DNA of 64,000 nucleotides, taken from positions 401,430 through 465,429 of the forward strand of contig MNCI01000273.1 in assembly GCA_015680685.1 (NCBI GenBank), read 5' to 3'. Position numbers and translations under genes: made by a program. A model generated the notes under the pieces. The model made no database searches. It was given only the letters and a program-made list of their open reading frames with translations, and was not told where the DNA came from. This DNA comes from Gnetum montanum. Lineage: Eukaryota > Streptophyta > Gnetopsida > Gnetales > Gnetaceae. Numbering within the stretch: position 1 is the first letter of the stretch; every line of letters begins with the position of its first letter. Positions 44,370-58,190 of the stretch are shown in pieces.

Positions 44370-44722
44370 GTCAATTCATGCAAGGGCATGAAGGAGCATG
44401 TTGGGGGTGGCTCTATCTGGAGGTAACATGATGTTACCTTCTAAATCTCTCCAATGTAGCTGTTCGCCTTGATGGAAGACAAAGGTAAAGTTGGGTACAT
44501 ATTCATCATGATGAATGTACACCACACTAACTGCTTGAGGACTTGGTGGATTTTGGTTATGTGTTTGATGTCGCCGACTGTCTCTAGTGTTATCCTTAGG
44601 TGGTGAGGTGCTCTTGTTTGGAGAAGAAGACAGTTTTGTTTAATTAACCCTAAGGGTTTGTTTAAGCTTCCCAACGATGTGAATGATTTCCTATGTTCTA
44701 CTTAGCGCACAAACAACTTACT

Positions 44723-44740
44723 CCCTAGAAATGGTGCCAA
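44723..44740 (-). other. Primer-binding site of element H (Asp-tRNA type)
   Basis: The - strand reads TTGGCACCATTTCTAGGG immediately inside the LTR, a decayed form of TGGCGCCGTTGCCGGGG. Confidence 0.6.
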
Positions 44741-45403
44741 TGATGAGTGGCGAGGTACCCCTACACTCAACCATACGAATACGAGTGTTACATGCGCAAT
44801 CTAGTTGAACTCCATAGACTAAGTGCCTACATACCTCATGGAACACTTAAGGTTAATCGTTCGTTGTCTTCCCAGACTTACTTGTATTTGTCACAGCTAT
44901 ATGGTTAAGTAAGTCTGAGGTATATGATTTTTATATCTTTTCTATTTTATCTCCTATGTTGATGAGATGAAGGGTGAAGAGACAAATTAACTAACCTTAA
45001 CTAACTAACTAAGCCTTAATTAACCTAGCATCAGTATCTGTTCCCACTTACCATTCACATCCTAAACCAATGCAACCTTCTAGGATTACCAAATGCTATT
45101 TGTTACTAGGATTACCAAGCGTAACGCACATGCTCGAAGTGGTCGTACTGAATGTACTTAACTAGGAGAGAAGGGTTGAGAGAGATTTAATGANCACTGC
45201 AAGGTTTATCCAAGAAGTTCATCTTTATTTCCGTACACAAACTTGTGTTCAAGTACAATATTTTCTTGAATAAAGATCCATTCACTTTGGAGCTCCTACT
45301 GTGGACACATGGAAATTATTTTATCTCTGGAGAGGTAAAACTTCTAGAGTTTCACTAAGGTCTAGATCTAGATGATGAAACAAGAGAGAGCTGCTTCCCA
45401 TCA
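44741..45403 (-). repeat. Element H 5' LTR, shortened
   Basis: Matches the 3' LTR but lacks two blocks: about 70 bases at the single N (45194), and the TATA plus GATATC-like region, where GAGCTGCTTC is joined directly to CCATCA (45389-45403). It could not act as a promoter as it stands. Confidence 0.8.
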
Positions 45404-45528
45404 CTTAGCATGTAAAACAATATTTTTCCATCAATGGGACTAATGCTCATAAATATATCTCAAAATTTAGAGGAATGATTTATTTACAACTTTAGTTTGG
45501 CCATCAATTTATACATGATAGTAATATT
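45404..45528 (-). pseudogene. Chromovirus M integrase, fragment upstream of H
   Basis: The - strand reads DGQTKVVNKSF, LRYIYEH and WKNIVLHAK, matching the HPQTDGQTEVVN-SL...L-C...W---L--AEF stretch of chromovirus integrase that directly precedes the piece at 38700. Copy of the target duplication at 45404-45408. The fragment is cut on its other side by the LTR start of D at 45529. Confidence 0.65.
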
Positions 45529-46636
45529 TGACCTTTTGGTATGTTAAAACCTTAAGAAAAATAAAGAACATATAATCTTTGTGTAATGGGATGATTTTGA
45601 AAGGCATGAATGAGAGCTCAAGAAATAACATCTACAAAGAGATGTCAAAGTGAAGACTACAAGAACTCAAGGGAGCACAAATGAGTACAAAGACTACAAG
45701 CTAAATGAAGATGCTCCAATGATTAAGAGGAATTTAAATCAACAAAAGGAAACCTCACGAACCAAAGTCAAAAAGTTGAGAATATGTCTCCAAGAAGCAG
45801 AAGCTGTTTTGGCCGAAGTGGAGTACATTCTTAGAATATGTCTCCCAAAAATTAAAGATGTCTCCTTTTCAAAGAAGACATCTCCATAGAGATTTTTCCC
45901 ATGAGATGTATCACTTTTCAATGAGACATCTCCTCATAATTGAAGTTAATGTCAAAGAGACATCCCAATCTCGAAGGAGACATCTACAATAGCTGTTAGA
46001 TAGTTGTTGCATGCATTCTGATGTGTTTTTTGAAACTCTAAGCCTATAAGAAGACATCAATTTCTTGGGTATTGTGCAAGTGTTATGAAACAATTATCAC
46101 AATTAAAGAAATTATTGTATATTCTATTCTATTCTACTTGTGTACTTCATTTGCAAAATTATTTACTTGATTGATTGTAGAATTATGCTTCAAAGTGCAA
46201 GAACTTGTAATTTAAGTTACATTTTTTTCTTGTGTTTTTTTTTTCTTTCTTATAGCCTTGTAGGCTTGATGTGCTTCTTGCAAGAAGGCATCATAGTTGA
46301 GCTTGTTGAGATCCTACAAAATTGAGTGTTTATGTAGTGTCAAAACACTTCGAAGTGAAGCTCAATTTTGTAAAAGGTGTGGGATCTTTGAAACTACATT
46401 CTAAGCTTGTCAGGGCATTGCAAGGTTAAGTGGTTTTGCAATAACAAAACACTTCGGTGTAGAGTTGATAGCTTGTATAGGATGTGGTTCCCTTCAAACC
46501 ATATTTTTCAGAAATAAAGTTTGGAGGTATGTAAGGATTCTACCCTCCGAGTGTGGACGTACCTAACTTGGGGAACCACATAAACTTTGAGTGTGGTTTT
46601 TATGGTTGTTTAATTTTGATTTGGGGAACTTCTTCA
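45529..46636 (+). repeat. Element D 5' LTR (about 1108 bp)
   Basis: Starts TGACCTTTTGGTATG, like the TGGACCTTTTAGTGTG start of C's LTR read on -, and ends GGGGAACTTCTTCA, like C's TTATTCA. The GACATCT cluster is at 45786-45990. A GGGGAACCACATAAA block near its end is shared with C. Confidence 0.65.
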
Positions 46637-46703
46637 TCTCCCTCTACGTCCCTACGCCCCCCTTCCCCCCACCCACCTCACTTCTAAGTTGTCTATCCTC
46701 AAG

Positions 46704-46715
46704 TGGTATTAGAGC
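46704..46715 (+). other. Primer-binding site of element D (initiator Met tRNA)
   Basis: TGGTATTAGAGC, one change from TGGTATCAGAGC, 67 bases after the LTR end across a C-rich leader. Confidence 0.7.
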
Positions 46716-46779
46716 TTGGTACTCTTTCATTCCAGATCAAATTTCAAGAGTGAACTATAGAGGGGACATCTTATGCAAG

Positions 46780-47970
46780 GCCACCAATGTTTAATGGATT
46801 CGAATTTACCTATTGTAAAGCAAGGATGCAAGGCTTCTTCGAGTTTATGGAGTTTGAAGTATGGGAGTCCATCCTCAAAGGCTACATACCACCTATTGAC
46901 AACACTACAAAGATCATCAAGCCTTGAAGAAAGTGGACACAAGAAGAAAGAGATAAGTTTATGCATGATTCTAAAGCAAAAAATTGTCTATATTATGCAT
47001 TGAAAAATATGAATTTAATAGAGTAGCTAGATGTAAAATGGCCAAAGAAATTTAGGAAACATTAGAAGCTACATATGAGGGAACATTAATAGTTAAGAAA
47101 TCTAAACTTTTAGTTTTGCAAAATGAGTATGAAAAGCTTAAAACTAGAGAAGGAGAAAAAATAAAAGATTATTTATCTAGAGCAAACGATCTAGTTGTGG
47201 CAATTAGGATATAGGTAAGGACTTGCTTGAAAGTGATGTAGTAATAAAAATGATTAGGACTCTACAATCAAAAATTAGGCCTAAGGTTATAGTCATGGAG
47301 GATATTAGAGATTTTTAAGTTTTAAAATATGAAGAGCTCCAAAGTGCTCTTATTACTTATGAAATGAACCTCATAAGTAAAGGGGCAATAAAAGAAAACC
47401 CCATTGCCCTAAAATCTACCTCCAAGGAAAAAGAACCTACTAAGTAAGAAGAGAGAAATGAAGAAGAAATAAAACTTCTCTTAAGAATGCTACAAAGGCT
47501 TATGGGAAAAAGGAATAAGAGCTCCAATCAACAAAGACCCAATCAATTCAAAGGTAAGGAAAGAGGTAAAAAATTTTCAAGTTCAAATTTTCATTCTTCT
47601 TTAATAGAATGTTGTGTTTGCGATGGACGAGGCCATGTGACCTTCGAATGTCCTAGTAATGGTAGGTTAAAATGGAGGGAAAAAAGTGATTTGAAGATGA
47701 AAGACCAACTTCTACATAAGTAGGGAGGATGGAAAATAAAGTAAAGAAAAGGTGGAGAATGATGCAAAAGATTATGCCTCATCTGTATGGCCCTCACAAA
47801 TGATGATGCTGGTAACTTAGATGATGAATTTGAAAATGAAGAAGAACGGTATGAACTTTTGTGTAACAAATTTTATCTTTTCAAAATCTTTGCACAAAGT
47901 TGAATAAACAACTAAAAATTAAAGAGCAAGACATTTCTTCATTAAATTCAAAGATTTTAGACCTTGCAAA
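46780..47970 (+). pseudogene. Element D copia gag
   Basis: Near 46788 the frame reads MFNGFEFTYCKARMQGFFEF and VWESILKGYIPP, then after frame changes KAKNCLYYALKNM, EYEKLKTREGEKIKDYLSR and LKYEELQSALITYEMNL. A 78-codon open frame (47487-47723) has an intact zinc knuckle C-V-C-DGRGHVTFEC and PSNGRLKWR. A coiled-coil stretch at 47870-47970 matches P at DNA level. Same UBN2-type gag as C. Cut at about 47985 by G. Not functional. Confidence 0.75.
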
Positions 47971-48009
47971 AGAAATCTCAGTCCTACTTTTCATGTACAT
48001 TAGTTAAGA

Positions 48010-48407
48010 AAATGAGCACAAGTGGTTTTGATTGTTAAAGTGTAATTGTTTGGTAACCCAGTAGTGGTTTCACTTGATTTGCTTAGTAGGGAACTTACTT
48101 GGTAATCTCAATAATGATTACATGAGCCCAAGATGTGATCAGCAAGCCAAGATCAGATGCTCATCACCCTAGGCCAAAGTAGATTCATATTTCTATTATC
48201 TCTTAAATCATATTTCTATTTTCAACTTTCATTATGTCTGCAACTAGAAGTACTATGAGCCCAACAACATGGACATATCATATGTCTCACTAAGAATTAA
48301 ACCAAACACTTGAACTTCACTAACTCAAAGTGGGAACACAATGATCACAAACCTACATGCATTCGTGACTTGTATGGTGGAGTGTTGGGATATTGTACTG
48401 CTCATCA
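48010..48407 (+). repeat. Element G 5' LTR, U5-side remnant
   Basis: TTTGGTAACCCAGTAGTGGT, ACTTGGTAATCTCAATAATG and the ending GTACTGCTCATCA follow the same order as E's LTR. The U3 with TATA box is missing. Confidence 0.65.
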
Positions 48408-48408
48408 T

Positions 48409-48426
48409 TGGCATGATTACTAAGGA
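48409..48426 (+). other. Primer-binding site of element G (Asp-tRNA type)
   Basis: TGGCATGATTACTAAGGA, a decayed TGGCGCCGTTGCCGGGGA, directly after CATCA. Confidence 0.5.
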
Positions 48427-48557
48427 TGTGTCAATGTTTGCTTAGTATTTAATCTTATAGAGGTCATTGTATTAGAAATCACAGAGTTTATCTTTACATT
48501 TTTAATCAATCTTAATAACACACTCACTCACTCACTCAAGAGCATCAAGCATAAAAC

Positions 48558-50940
48558 ATGGCTTCAAAACTTAAGGAAAAGTCATCACCTACCAAGGAAA
48601 CTCAAAAGAGTCATGACAACAACTATGATGAAGAAGATTGAAGTGCACCTATGCAGACTAGAATTTCATATGCTTATATGAATCCATATTATCTTGATTT
48701 TACATTTATCTTCCATTAGGATGAACAACTGAGGTGGAAAGATTTGCAAGGTAATGTGGTTTTGCCTCCTAAATGTTCAACACCATCAATGCTACAAGCA
48801 ACCTTAATGAGGTTGAACCTTGACCATGCACAAGGGTATTATGTTACTAAATACATGACTAGGCCATATCAACCTATGGAAGCATAAGTAAGAAGGGATG
48901 TCACCATGGACATAAGACATGAAAATAATAAAGGGAAGAAATTAACTCATAATGTTGTCCTAGAAGAAATTAATGATGGTGCATTCATAATGGAAAAACT
49001 CCACCAATACCATGAATCTCATTCACAAACATCTATTATTCATCCAAAGCAACCTATCAAAATACAATTGCATTCAACCCTGTTGGAAACACCCCTGGGC
49101 AATGTAGAAGACTCTAGACATAGGAGAAGCTCAAGGCCTAGAGTTATTGTGGAACTACAAGAGGATGAATCACAAAGTCATTAAAGGAGAATCAATCAGC
49201 ACTATTCTCCAACTACTTCTTCTTCCTCCTTACAATCATCATTGGAATCTTACAAGAGGGATCGAAGACCTAGAGATTATGACAAGGAAAGATGAAGGGA
49301 TCATGGGAGACATGAATATCAAAGAAGGTGTCCTAATGAAGAAGAAGATGATTATGAACAAAGAAGAGACATGATTAGGCATGAAGAAAGAGAGCACTAT
49401 GAGCACCAAAGGAGTCATCACTACAATCAAGCCTAGGAACATAATAATCATGAACAACCCCTACTAACCACTTGTAGCATGATTAACATCAAAGAGGTAG
49501 TGTATATCCCTACTAGGCACATAAGGGATAGTTGCAACAAATAATTGAACATCAATAACATTCCAAAATTTAAAGGTGGATAAAATGTAGATCCACAACA
49601 CCATCTTCAAGCATTCCACAATGCTTGTGTCCTTCAAAACACTGAAACTGATTGGCAGAAATTAAAGTTATTTTCTAGAACACTCATCAAGGAGGTAGCG
49701 AGCTAGTATAGATCCCTAGAACTAGTATCTATTCAAAGATGGAGTATCATGCTAGAGCTTTTTAATGACAAGTATCAAACCTACTCAAGAGTGTCTAATT
49801 TAAGAAAACAAATCCAAGGATGGAAGCAAGGGACACATGAATCCCTTCATGCAACAATGGGTAGGTACTATTCTTCACTGCATAGATGCCTAGGCCATGG
49901 ATTTTCACAAAGGGAAAAACTAAGGCATATTGTTGATGGTTTAAGGAACAAGACTAGAAAAACCCTTCGGGTAAATGCCCAAGGTAGATTATTAGAAATG
50001 ACAACCCATCAAATTCAAAGGTTGATAGACCAAGTGGTCAAAGAAGAAAGAGAATTGAAGAAAAGGGAACTAGCTAAAGAATACAATCATGATCTTGCAA
50101 TCAAGAAAAGAGATGTCTAAATGTGTGACAAACAACAAGATGAAAATTTAGAGGATGTCATTTAAAAGAAGACTCTATCAATTTATAAATTGGTCAATGA
50201 CATAGCTACGAAGGTAAAGAAGATGTGAGACTCAGTAGATGAAAAATTTACTGTAGCTCTTAAGATAATAAAAGAGAAGACTAAACAAGTGCTAAACAAG
50301 ATTAGAGAAAAGAAGAGATCATAAACAAGAAAATTACAAACATAAAGGGAAATTACAGACTCTAGTTCATAGGATGAAGAAGGATGCAAAGTCTGCTAAT
50401 ATGAATATCCTAAGGGATGATGTCGTATTATGGCCCACTTGGAGTTTGGGGCATACACACTCAATTTGAGATTTGTCAAGAAGTAGATGCCAAGATAATT
50501 ATCTTATCTATAGGGTAATCTCAGACCTTCCAACCATCATACTATCTAAGCAAAGCCTATCCTCAACCACAAGCAATACTAGTAGTAGTGGCAAGAACCA
50601 CAAGCATGGGGAATGCCACCACTGAGGCAACAATATATATATAGGCATCCTAATTCTTATGGATATTACATTCAATGTCCAATCTCTCTAGGAAATGCTT
50701 CAATGTCCATACTTTTTCTCACTATTATCCATTAGAGTATTATAGGCCCACTACTCCAAGAACGGATCCTAGTCCTTATGAACATCAACCAACAACTGGT
50801 TTACCAAACCAACCTCCTAATTCGCTACCACCAGTACTACCACCAATTATGCAAGGAGAACTCCCAACACAACCATAGCAAAAGAATTCTAGTCACACAC
50901 AAGAGGATGTGATTATGAATAAACCTTGATCTAAAAAACA
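48558..50940 (+). pseudogene. Element G gag
   Basis: ATG at 48558 (MASKLKEKSSPTKETQ). The N-terminal third is open in pieces (48906-49184). The capsid core lies at 49749-50120: MLELFNDKYQTYSRVSNLRK, QIQGWKQGTHESLHATMGRY, VDGLRNKTRKTLRVNAQGRL. The knuckle-like CKVC-YEYPKG-C occurs near 50385, and a proline-rich tail PTTPRTDPSPYEHQPTTGLP at 50750-50815. The tail motif MQGELPTQP (50850) is shared with H and I. At least three frameshifts. No protease follows. Confidence 0.75.
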
Positions 50941-50959
50941 TCTATTTTTTAGAACAAGT

Positions 50960-52848
50960 CCAAAAAGGGTTCCCACAAAACTACATCTTAGTAAATATAT
51001 AATTAATACAATGGACCATCAAGACTTGTATTACATGTACAAAGAATGGAATGACAAATTTGCAGCCGCTGAAACAAACCACTCCATCACTTGCCATAAC
51101 ATAAAAATAGTTCCCCTTCCTTTTATACATAAACTAATAAAGATGCATGTTCCATGTCTCTGTTGTTTAGTTTAGTACTCCCTAAATTTTGTGCACTCAT
51201 GTAGCTCAATAACTCCATTTCTGAATGTATACCATGATAGTTAAAGCATAAATATATTATCATCATCTTAGCCTTTTCCTAACAAAATAGGGTCACCTAT
51301 TAAAGCACATGAATATCCATACTATTTCTACTATACTAACATTTCATAATGTATTAAAATGATAAAAAATCAAAAAAATAAATCCAGTCAAGTCTGAATA
51401 ATGATTCAAGTAAGCAGACTTTTGCCACCTCAAAATAGAAGATTCAGAGGAGCCTTAATATGTATAAGATTGGTAATCCTGTCAAGAATCATGATCCAAA
51501 AACCTGAAACTTTGCAAAGAACAGAACCAAACCAAACTTCCAAACTGCCAAAGTTTAGAGATCAAATATCCTGATAAGACCAATTGTAAAGTGTTCCTTA
51601 TAGGAACTAAAGGAAGTGAAAAATTAGCTCTAATCAACAAAAGTGAAGAACAAGAACTCATAAACCCAAGGCCAAATAGATGGAATAAGGCTGAAACAAC
51701 CACTAGAACAGGATTTTCATCAAAAAGAATCTCTAACTTTTTCTTTATTTTTTTTGCATGCTTTTCCTGTGCTCCAGGTAGCACATGTAGATTCCAAACG
51801 TTGAGCTTCACCGTTATAAGGTGAACACTAACAAGTCAAATTCTGCAACTCCTATTTGGTAACGCACAAAATTTAAGCCTAATATATAATGTTCCTTAAA
51901 CAATACAACATCTAAAAACTAAAACACTTCAGCTTGTATACAAGTACCACCAGCATTTATACAAGTAACCCCTGAAATTTAAAAATTGCTTCTCTTTGGC
52001 ACAATGCTAATTTTATTAAGACTGTTATGGATTTGACACTTTTATTGCTCTTTTGAACGAAAACATTTTAAGAATGTTGGATACAATGCTGCTCTGAACT
52101 CGGTAAAGAAAAACTCTACTTTTTATTTTTCATTCATTAAAAAAAAAAAAGCTGATATAACTGCACAGAAAGGGGAAAAATATATCAGAAAGCAAAAGCA
52201 GCAAAATCATTGCTTTCAGACTGCCTACATGTTTTTAGGGCAAATCTTGGCCTCCCAATACCTGTCTGCACCCAACTGCTTGTATGCAGCTGCTGAATCC
52301 TTGTTTCACCTTTATATGCAACATGTCTGTGCTTACGTGCATGGAGATCCAGAGCACTGGACTCAGACGTTTTCCTAGTTTTCCTTAGTTTTCTGGTGTG
52401 TTCTCTTTGAAAGAAATCGAAGAGCATATATAGTCATGTTGTGTAGACAACAGAGGACATTATGAAATCTGTGAATGAGAAAATTCTTCAAGTGCGATAT
52501 TTCAGTTTTATTTTAGCATTACTATGTATTATTTACTTGGTTACTTACATGACTGTTATTAACGAGTTCGCAGATTTGTTGGTTTGAGATTTATAATTGC
52601 CTGTATGCTTCTGAATGGTAACCAGATCCATGTATTATAGAATTGCTTACTATATGGGTTTAACAATCACAAAAACCTTTTTTTTTCTCTTCCAGCCATT
52701 TTTGACCTTACGAATTATAAAATTTTTCTGAGTGTTGATCATATGCAGAACAACTATGAATCTTTTCAAGCATGTCAGCTATGCACAAAATTTGACCAAT
52801 TAAACACTTCTTACTATGTTCATGCAAAGAAAGAGTCAGAATACTTAC
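50960..52848. other. Low-copy sequence, no gene resolved
   Basis: No retrotransposon motif on either strand. Open frames on the - strand (51482-51811, 52185-52427) look non-coding or are unrecognised. As it lies 3' of the CFIm25 exons on the - strand it may be intron of that locus; the next CFIm25 exon (with a GTWWRPNFE-type motif) was not found. Confidence 0.4.
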
Positions 52849-52922
52849 CTTCCAATCAGGCTGAAGCGCAACTGAATTTGCAGCAAGTTTGCTAGACAAC
52901 TTACGCTTCGGGCCCTCAATCT
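52849..52922 (-). pseudogene. CFIM25: CFIm25 (NUDT21/CPSF5) exon, with broken acceptor
   Basis: 74 bases on the - strand encode the continuation of the previous exon: IEGPKRKLSSKLAANSVALQ then PDWK, ending at a strong donor AAG|GTAAGT (52848). In plant CFIm25 the equivalent is EIEGLKRKLSSKLAANSPALQPDW, so Leu-to-Pro is a non-conservative change inside the Nudix fold. The exon begins with the two bases needed to complete a Glu codon, but the acceptor before it reads GG (52923-52924) instead of AG. CFIm25 binds UGUA in pre-mRNA and sets poly(A)-site choice. This copy probably cannot be spliced. Confidence 0.75.
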
Positions 52923-53006
52923 CCGATACATTGAAACAACCAAAGTACAAAAATATATTATTACAGAAAATCCATTTTAGATTCCTAATTTTCTACATGT
53001 TTCTCA

Positions 53007-54896
<1,890 letters not shown>

Positions 54897-55447
54897 GTAG
54901 GCACTTGTGATTCTATTCAGTGGTTCCATGCATATATTGGATTTTGTTTCCTTTTTAGTGATCAGCAACTGGGTGCCTTTTTGTCATGTGGTTGTTGCAT
55001 GTAGGCATGTTTGCACACACATGTTCTCAATACATCAATAGCATGTTGTATTGGTGTTATCTTTCATAGCCCAAATTTTTTGCATACAATTGCACCCATT
55101 ATCACTATATGCGATACACAGAACTTTGTGTCTTTGTATGATTGCAACTTCATCTTCCTTGGAGATTTTCAAGGATAAGTCTCTAATTCATAGCTTAGCA
55201 TCCATAGTGCTAAGCCATGTTTTTTCCATAACTATAGGAAATTCTCCTTTGTTTTCTGCCACATGTATAAGTAAGAATTTAGTAGGGTAAGACCAACCAT
55301 TTATGGTGGTGATGACATCTTCCACCTATCCAAGTGTGATGGTGATTGATTGATCTACAAGGTCTAGTCAATTGTTGCTTTTCTTCAATGAAGGAAGATT
55401 TAAGGCTTTGTATATATCTTGTAAAATCAGATTTACTCTTGACCTAG
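54897..55447 (-). pseudogene. Athila-like protease fragment (element J)
   Basis: The - strand reads VNLILQDIYKALNLPSLKKS, DQSITITLG, VEDVITTINGWSYPTKFLLI and KTWLSTMDAKL, the same protease as in H and I. It starts just after the active-site loop, where the LTR of I is inserted (55448), so the D-S-G half lies beyond I, outside the window. A Cys-containing spacer follows to 54897. Only this fragment of J is visible. Confidence 0.7.
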
Positions 55448-56255
55448 TGATGAGTGGTGAGGTATCCCTACGCTCAACCATACGAATATGAGTGTTTCAT
55501 GTACAATCCGATCAAATTCCAAGGACTAAGTGCCTATGCACCTATGTGGAATAATAACGGGTTGATTAATCGTTGTCTTCCTAAACTTACTTGTATGTCA
55601 CAGTTGTATGGTTAAGTAAGCTTGAGGCATATGATTTTTATGGCTTTTATGTGTTTTATATCCTGCACTAATAAGGAGGGGGAAGAGAAATAGCTAAGTA
55701 ACTAATCTAATTTAACTATTCATTAACTAAGTTCTAAGTATTCCTAACACCAATATTTGTTCCCACTTGTCGTACACATCTTGAACCAGTGCAATGCTGC
55801 TAGGATTACCGAACGATAATCGTTACTGGTTTACCAGGTGCTACGCGCATGCTCGAAGCGGTCGTACTGAGTGTATTTAACTAAGAGAGTTGTAAGGTAA
55901 GAGAAATCATTAATTAACTAGGAAACCATTAAATAATAATTAACACTAATTAATCTATTCTGTATGCTTCAAGGTTTATCATAAAGTTCATCTTTATTGC
56001 TGTACACAAAGTGTGCTCAAGTACATAATGCTCGAATAAAGATCTGTTAACTCTATGACTCCTACTACATGCACACAGAAATAATTTTAACTTTGGAGGG
56101 AAAAAATGGCAAGAGTTTGGCTAAGGAACTAACTTCTAACTATGGAAACCAAGGGCACGGCCTCTTATTTATAGGCAAGGAGACGGGTCGCAATATCAGG
56201 TATCCAATATCGCATGGTTGATCCAATATCACGTTCATGATATCACAGTTCATCA
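55448..56255 (-). repeat. Element I 3' LTR (808 bp)
   Basis: Written on +: TGATGAGTGGTGAGG...GATATCACAGTTCATCA. U3 keeps the palindrome region (56190-56250: AATATCAGG, AATATCGCA, AATATCACG, GATATCACA) and the TATA box at 56166-56173. Aligns with H's 3' LTR. Confidence 0.85.
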
Positions 56256-56269
56256 TACCCCCATGACTG
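56256..56269 (-). other. Polypurine tract of element I
   Basis: The - strand reads CAGTCATGGGGGTA directly before the LTR. Confidence 0.75.
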
Positions 56270-58190
56270 AATGAAAACTCATCCTTGAGTTCCTTACAAA
56301 ATATTGGGAAGGTATGGGATTATTGACTAAATGACCATTAAGAGTGGATTAGGGAGACAGAATCAATGTGCCTAGTGAATGGATCAACAATACAATACAT
56401 GATAGCATTAGTGTTCATGACCACAAAAGTGAACACTGTACATAAATGAGATTTGGCCTTGTTTGGTAGCTGAGAGAGAAGGAGAGAGAGAAAGAAGAAG
56501 ACACGTTACTGCCAGTGCCAAGATTGCGCCTTCCATTGTTATCCATAGCCATGCCACTAATCTTGTTCCTTTCATAAATGTTCTAGTTCTGGTCCATCCT
56601 AAGTGTTTCGTCCAGGCCTAGTCCATTGTTGCATGATTATCATCTACACACACAACATAGCCACAAATGAGCAAGGGTAGATAAATCACAATGGAATTGA
56701 TACCTTGCCTCGATGTAAAGGGCATTGGATGAGTTGTGGTTATGGTAGATACTGATTTTGAAGTTTTAACACTAGTGACTACCCATGGTGTAGGGGTTAG
56801 GAAAAATTCAAAAAATTGTGCCAGGGCCCCCATGACTAAGAGCGAACCTCTGGTAGCGATAGAATGGAAAAAGATGAGGAATAATAAAGATGGAAAAAAA
56901 GTAACAATGGAAAGGCCAATAAAATGGATGTCATAGATGGGGATGAAACAAAAATTGTTGATTATAGGAAATGTTTAAGGAGAAGAGCTTAACAAATGCA
57001 CCAAAAAAGAATGCCAGTGGGTCCTCCCTGAAGCAGGCTTATGCCTTTAGTGGCCTAACAGAGCCAAAAACCAAAGAGTCCATAGGCTCTAGTAATGTCA
57101 ATTGGACGCAAGAGTTAAAAGCTTACCCACTAGAAATTACCAAGGAAAAATGATGAATCAATCAAAGTATGGGCGAATGATAAAACCAGCAATGAGGTGA
57201 AGAATGAAAAAGAAAGGTGGAGAGAAGAGAATGGAATGGAAATCCAAGAACAAGGTTGTGTAAAGTCCCATGTGTGTTTTATGGTTAATGTGAACAAGGA
57301 GAACTCATTCCAAATCTAGGCTCAACAATCCTCATTCAGTGACCTCACGTCAACACACTTGACCAGCCTATCCCCTTGAAGTAACAAAAATGCCTCTACA
57401 AAAATTCACCACCATTTTGAGGAGAGTGAGATGTAGAACTAAGAAGTGAGAAAGGGCCTTAGTTAGAGGGAACCTTTAGGCATGGGTAACATGTCTTTCC
57501 AGTTCCATAACTAGTGTGTGTAGCCTAATTGCATTATTGTGTCTACGGGGTGTTCTTTGAATTCTCACTTCTTCTTTTTTCTCTTCTTTTTTTTGTGTTT
57601 TTCACATGAGAACCACACCATGCAAAGACTTATTTTTATGAACTCAGCTTCCGGTGATTTGATGAATGGTCAAAATGGTGGAAAACCCAAAGAAAAAGTA
57701 TCCAAGGACTCAAGAGAATATCCAGTACAAATGCATCGAATCCCCTTGAAGTCATACCCTTTTCATCCCTTGAGTCCTTCCTTAGTTTGAGAAATACTCA
57801 TCCACCACTTCGTTAACATTTTTATTAGAGAAAAGGGACTGTACAATTCCAAGCCAAGGGAGACGATAGGATTTTATGGATGTATGAACAACATGGACTC
57901 ATTGCCTGTTAATCAAAAAGAACCATACCTTAATATCGACATCATACTTCAAAGGTAAAATCCAAACATTAGCAATCAATATAATATTATTCATACCACC
58001 ATCATGAACACTTATTGGGTGATGAACAAAACAAAATGGAATCACACAAAGAAATGGTAAAAATATGAACAATTGTGTAAAAAAAAAGTAAAAAAAATTA
58101 AAGAAATGTGCAAAAAAAAAATGTGTAAAACAAAAATATGTAAAACAAAAACTTAGAAAGAACTGAGGGTCTTCAATGATTAGCAACGGT
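56270..58190 (-). other. Non-coding tail of element I
   Basis: Lies where Athila elements often have an env-like ORF, but no - strand frame longer than 71 codons is present. It holds AGTCATGGGGG copies at about 56828 and 58199, the GGGGAGGACCCACT-like block (57017-57030), and an A-rich (T-rich on -) tract at 58080-58165. Homologous to H's tail; I keeps about 135 bases that H lacks at its N (40298). Confidence 0.55.

Larger units (their letters stand above)
38701..45403 (-). mobile_element. Element H: internally deleted Athila-like element
   Basis: LTRs 38701-39495 and 44741-45403, both bounded TGATGA/TCATCA, flanked by a perfect 5-base target duplication CTTAG (38696-38700 and 45404-45408). 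Inserted in the chromovirus M integrase. Internal order on the - strand: Asp-type primer site (44723-44740), gag (44369 to about 42600), protease (about 42110-41452), then a direct junction to the non-coding tail. RT, RNase H and integrase are absent. Single Ns at 40298 and 45194 coincide with blocks missing relative to sister copies. Confidence 0.9.
45529..47985 (+). mobile_element. Element D: copia element, 5' LTR and gag only
   Basis: LTR 45529-46636, primer site 46704-46715, gag 46780-47960; it is then cut by element G. Related to C in LTR and gag but in the opposite orientation. It is inserted in the chromovirus M integrase at 45528. Confidence 0.7.
48010..50960 (+). mobile_element. Element G: Athila-like element, partial LTR and gag
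   Basis: A U5-side LTR remnant (48010-48407), a primer site and a complete but broken gag (to about 50940), then nothing recognisable. No pol and no 3' LTR within the window. It cuts into D on its left. Confidence 0.65.

Noticed and set aside
51482-51811. 109-codon - strand frame with hydrophobic stretches
   Set aside because: Downstream of the CFIm25 exons but lacking any CFIm25 motif. Leu/Phe/Ser-rich composition is typical of T-rich non-coding DNA, and no family is recognised.
57539-57790. 83-codon + strand frame in the tail of element I
   Set aside because: Starts with a low-complexity Phe-rich run. The homologous sequence in H (about 40610-40840) does not keep the frame, so it is not coding.
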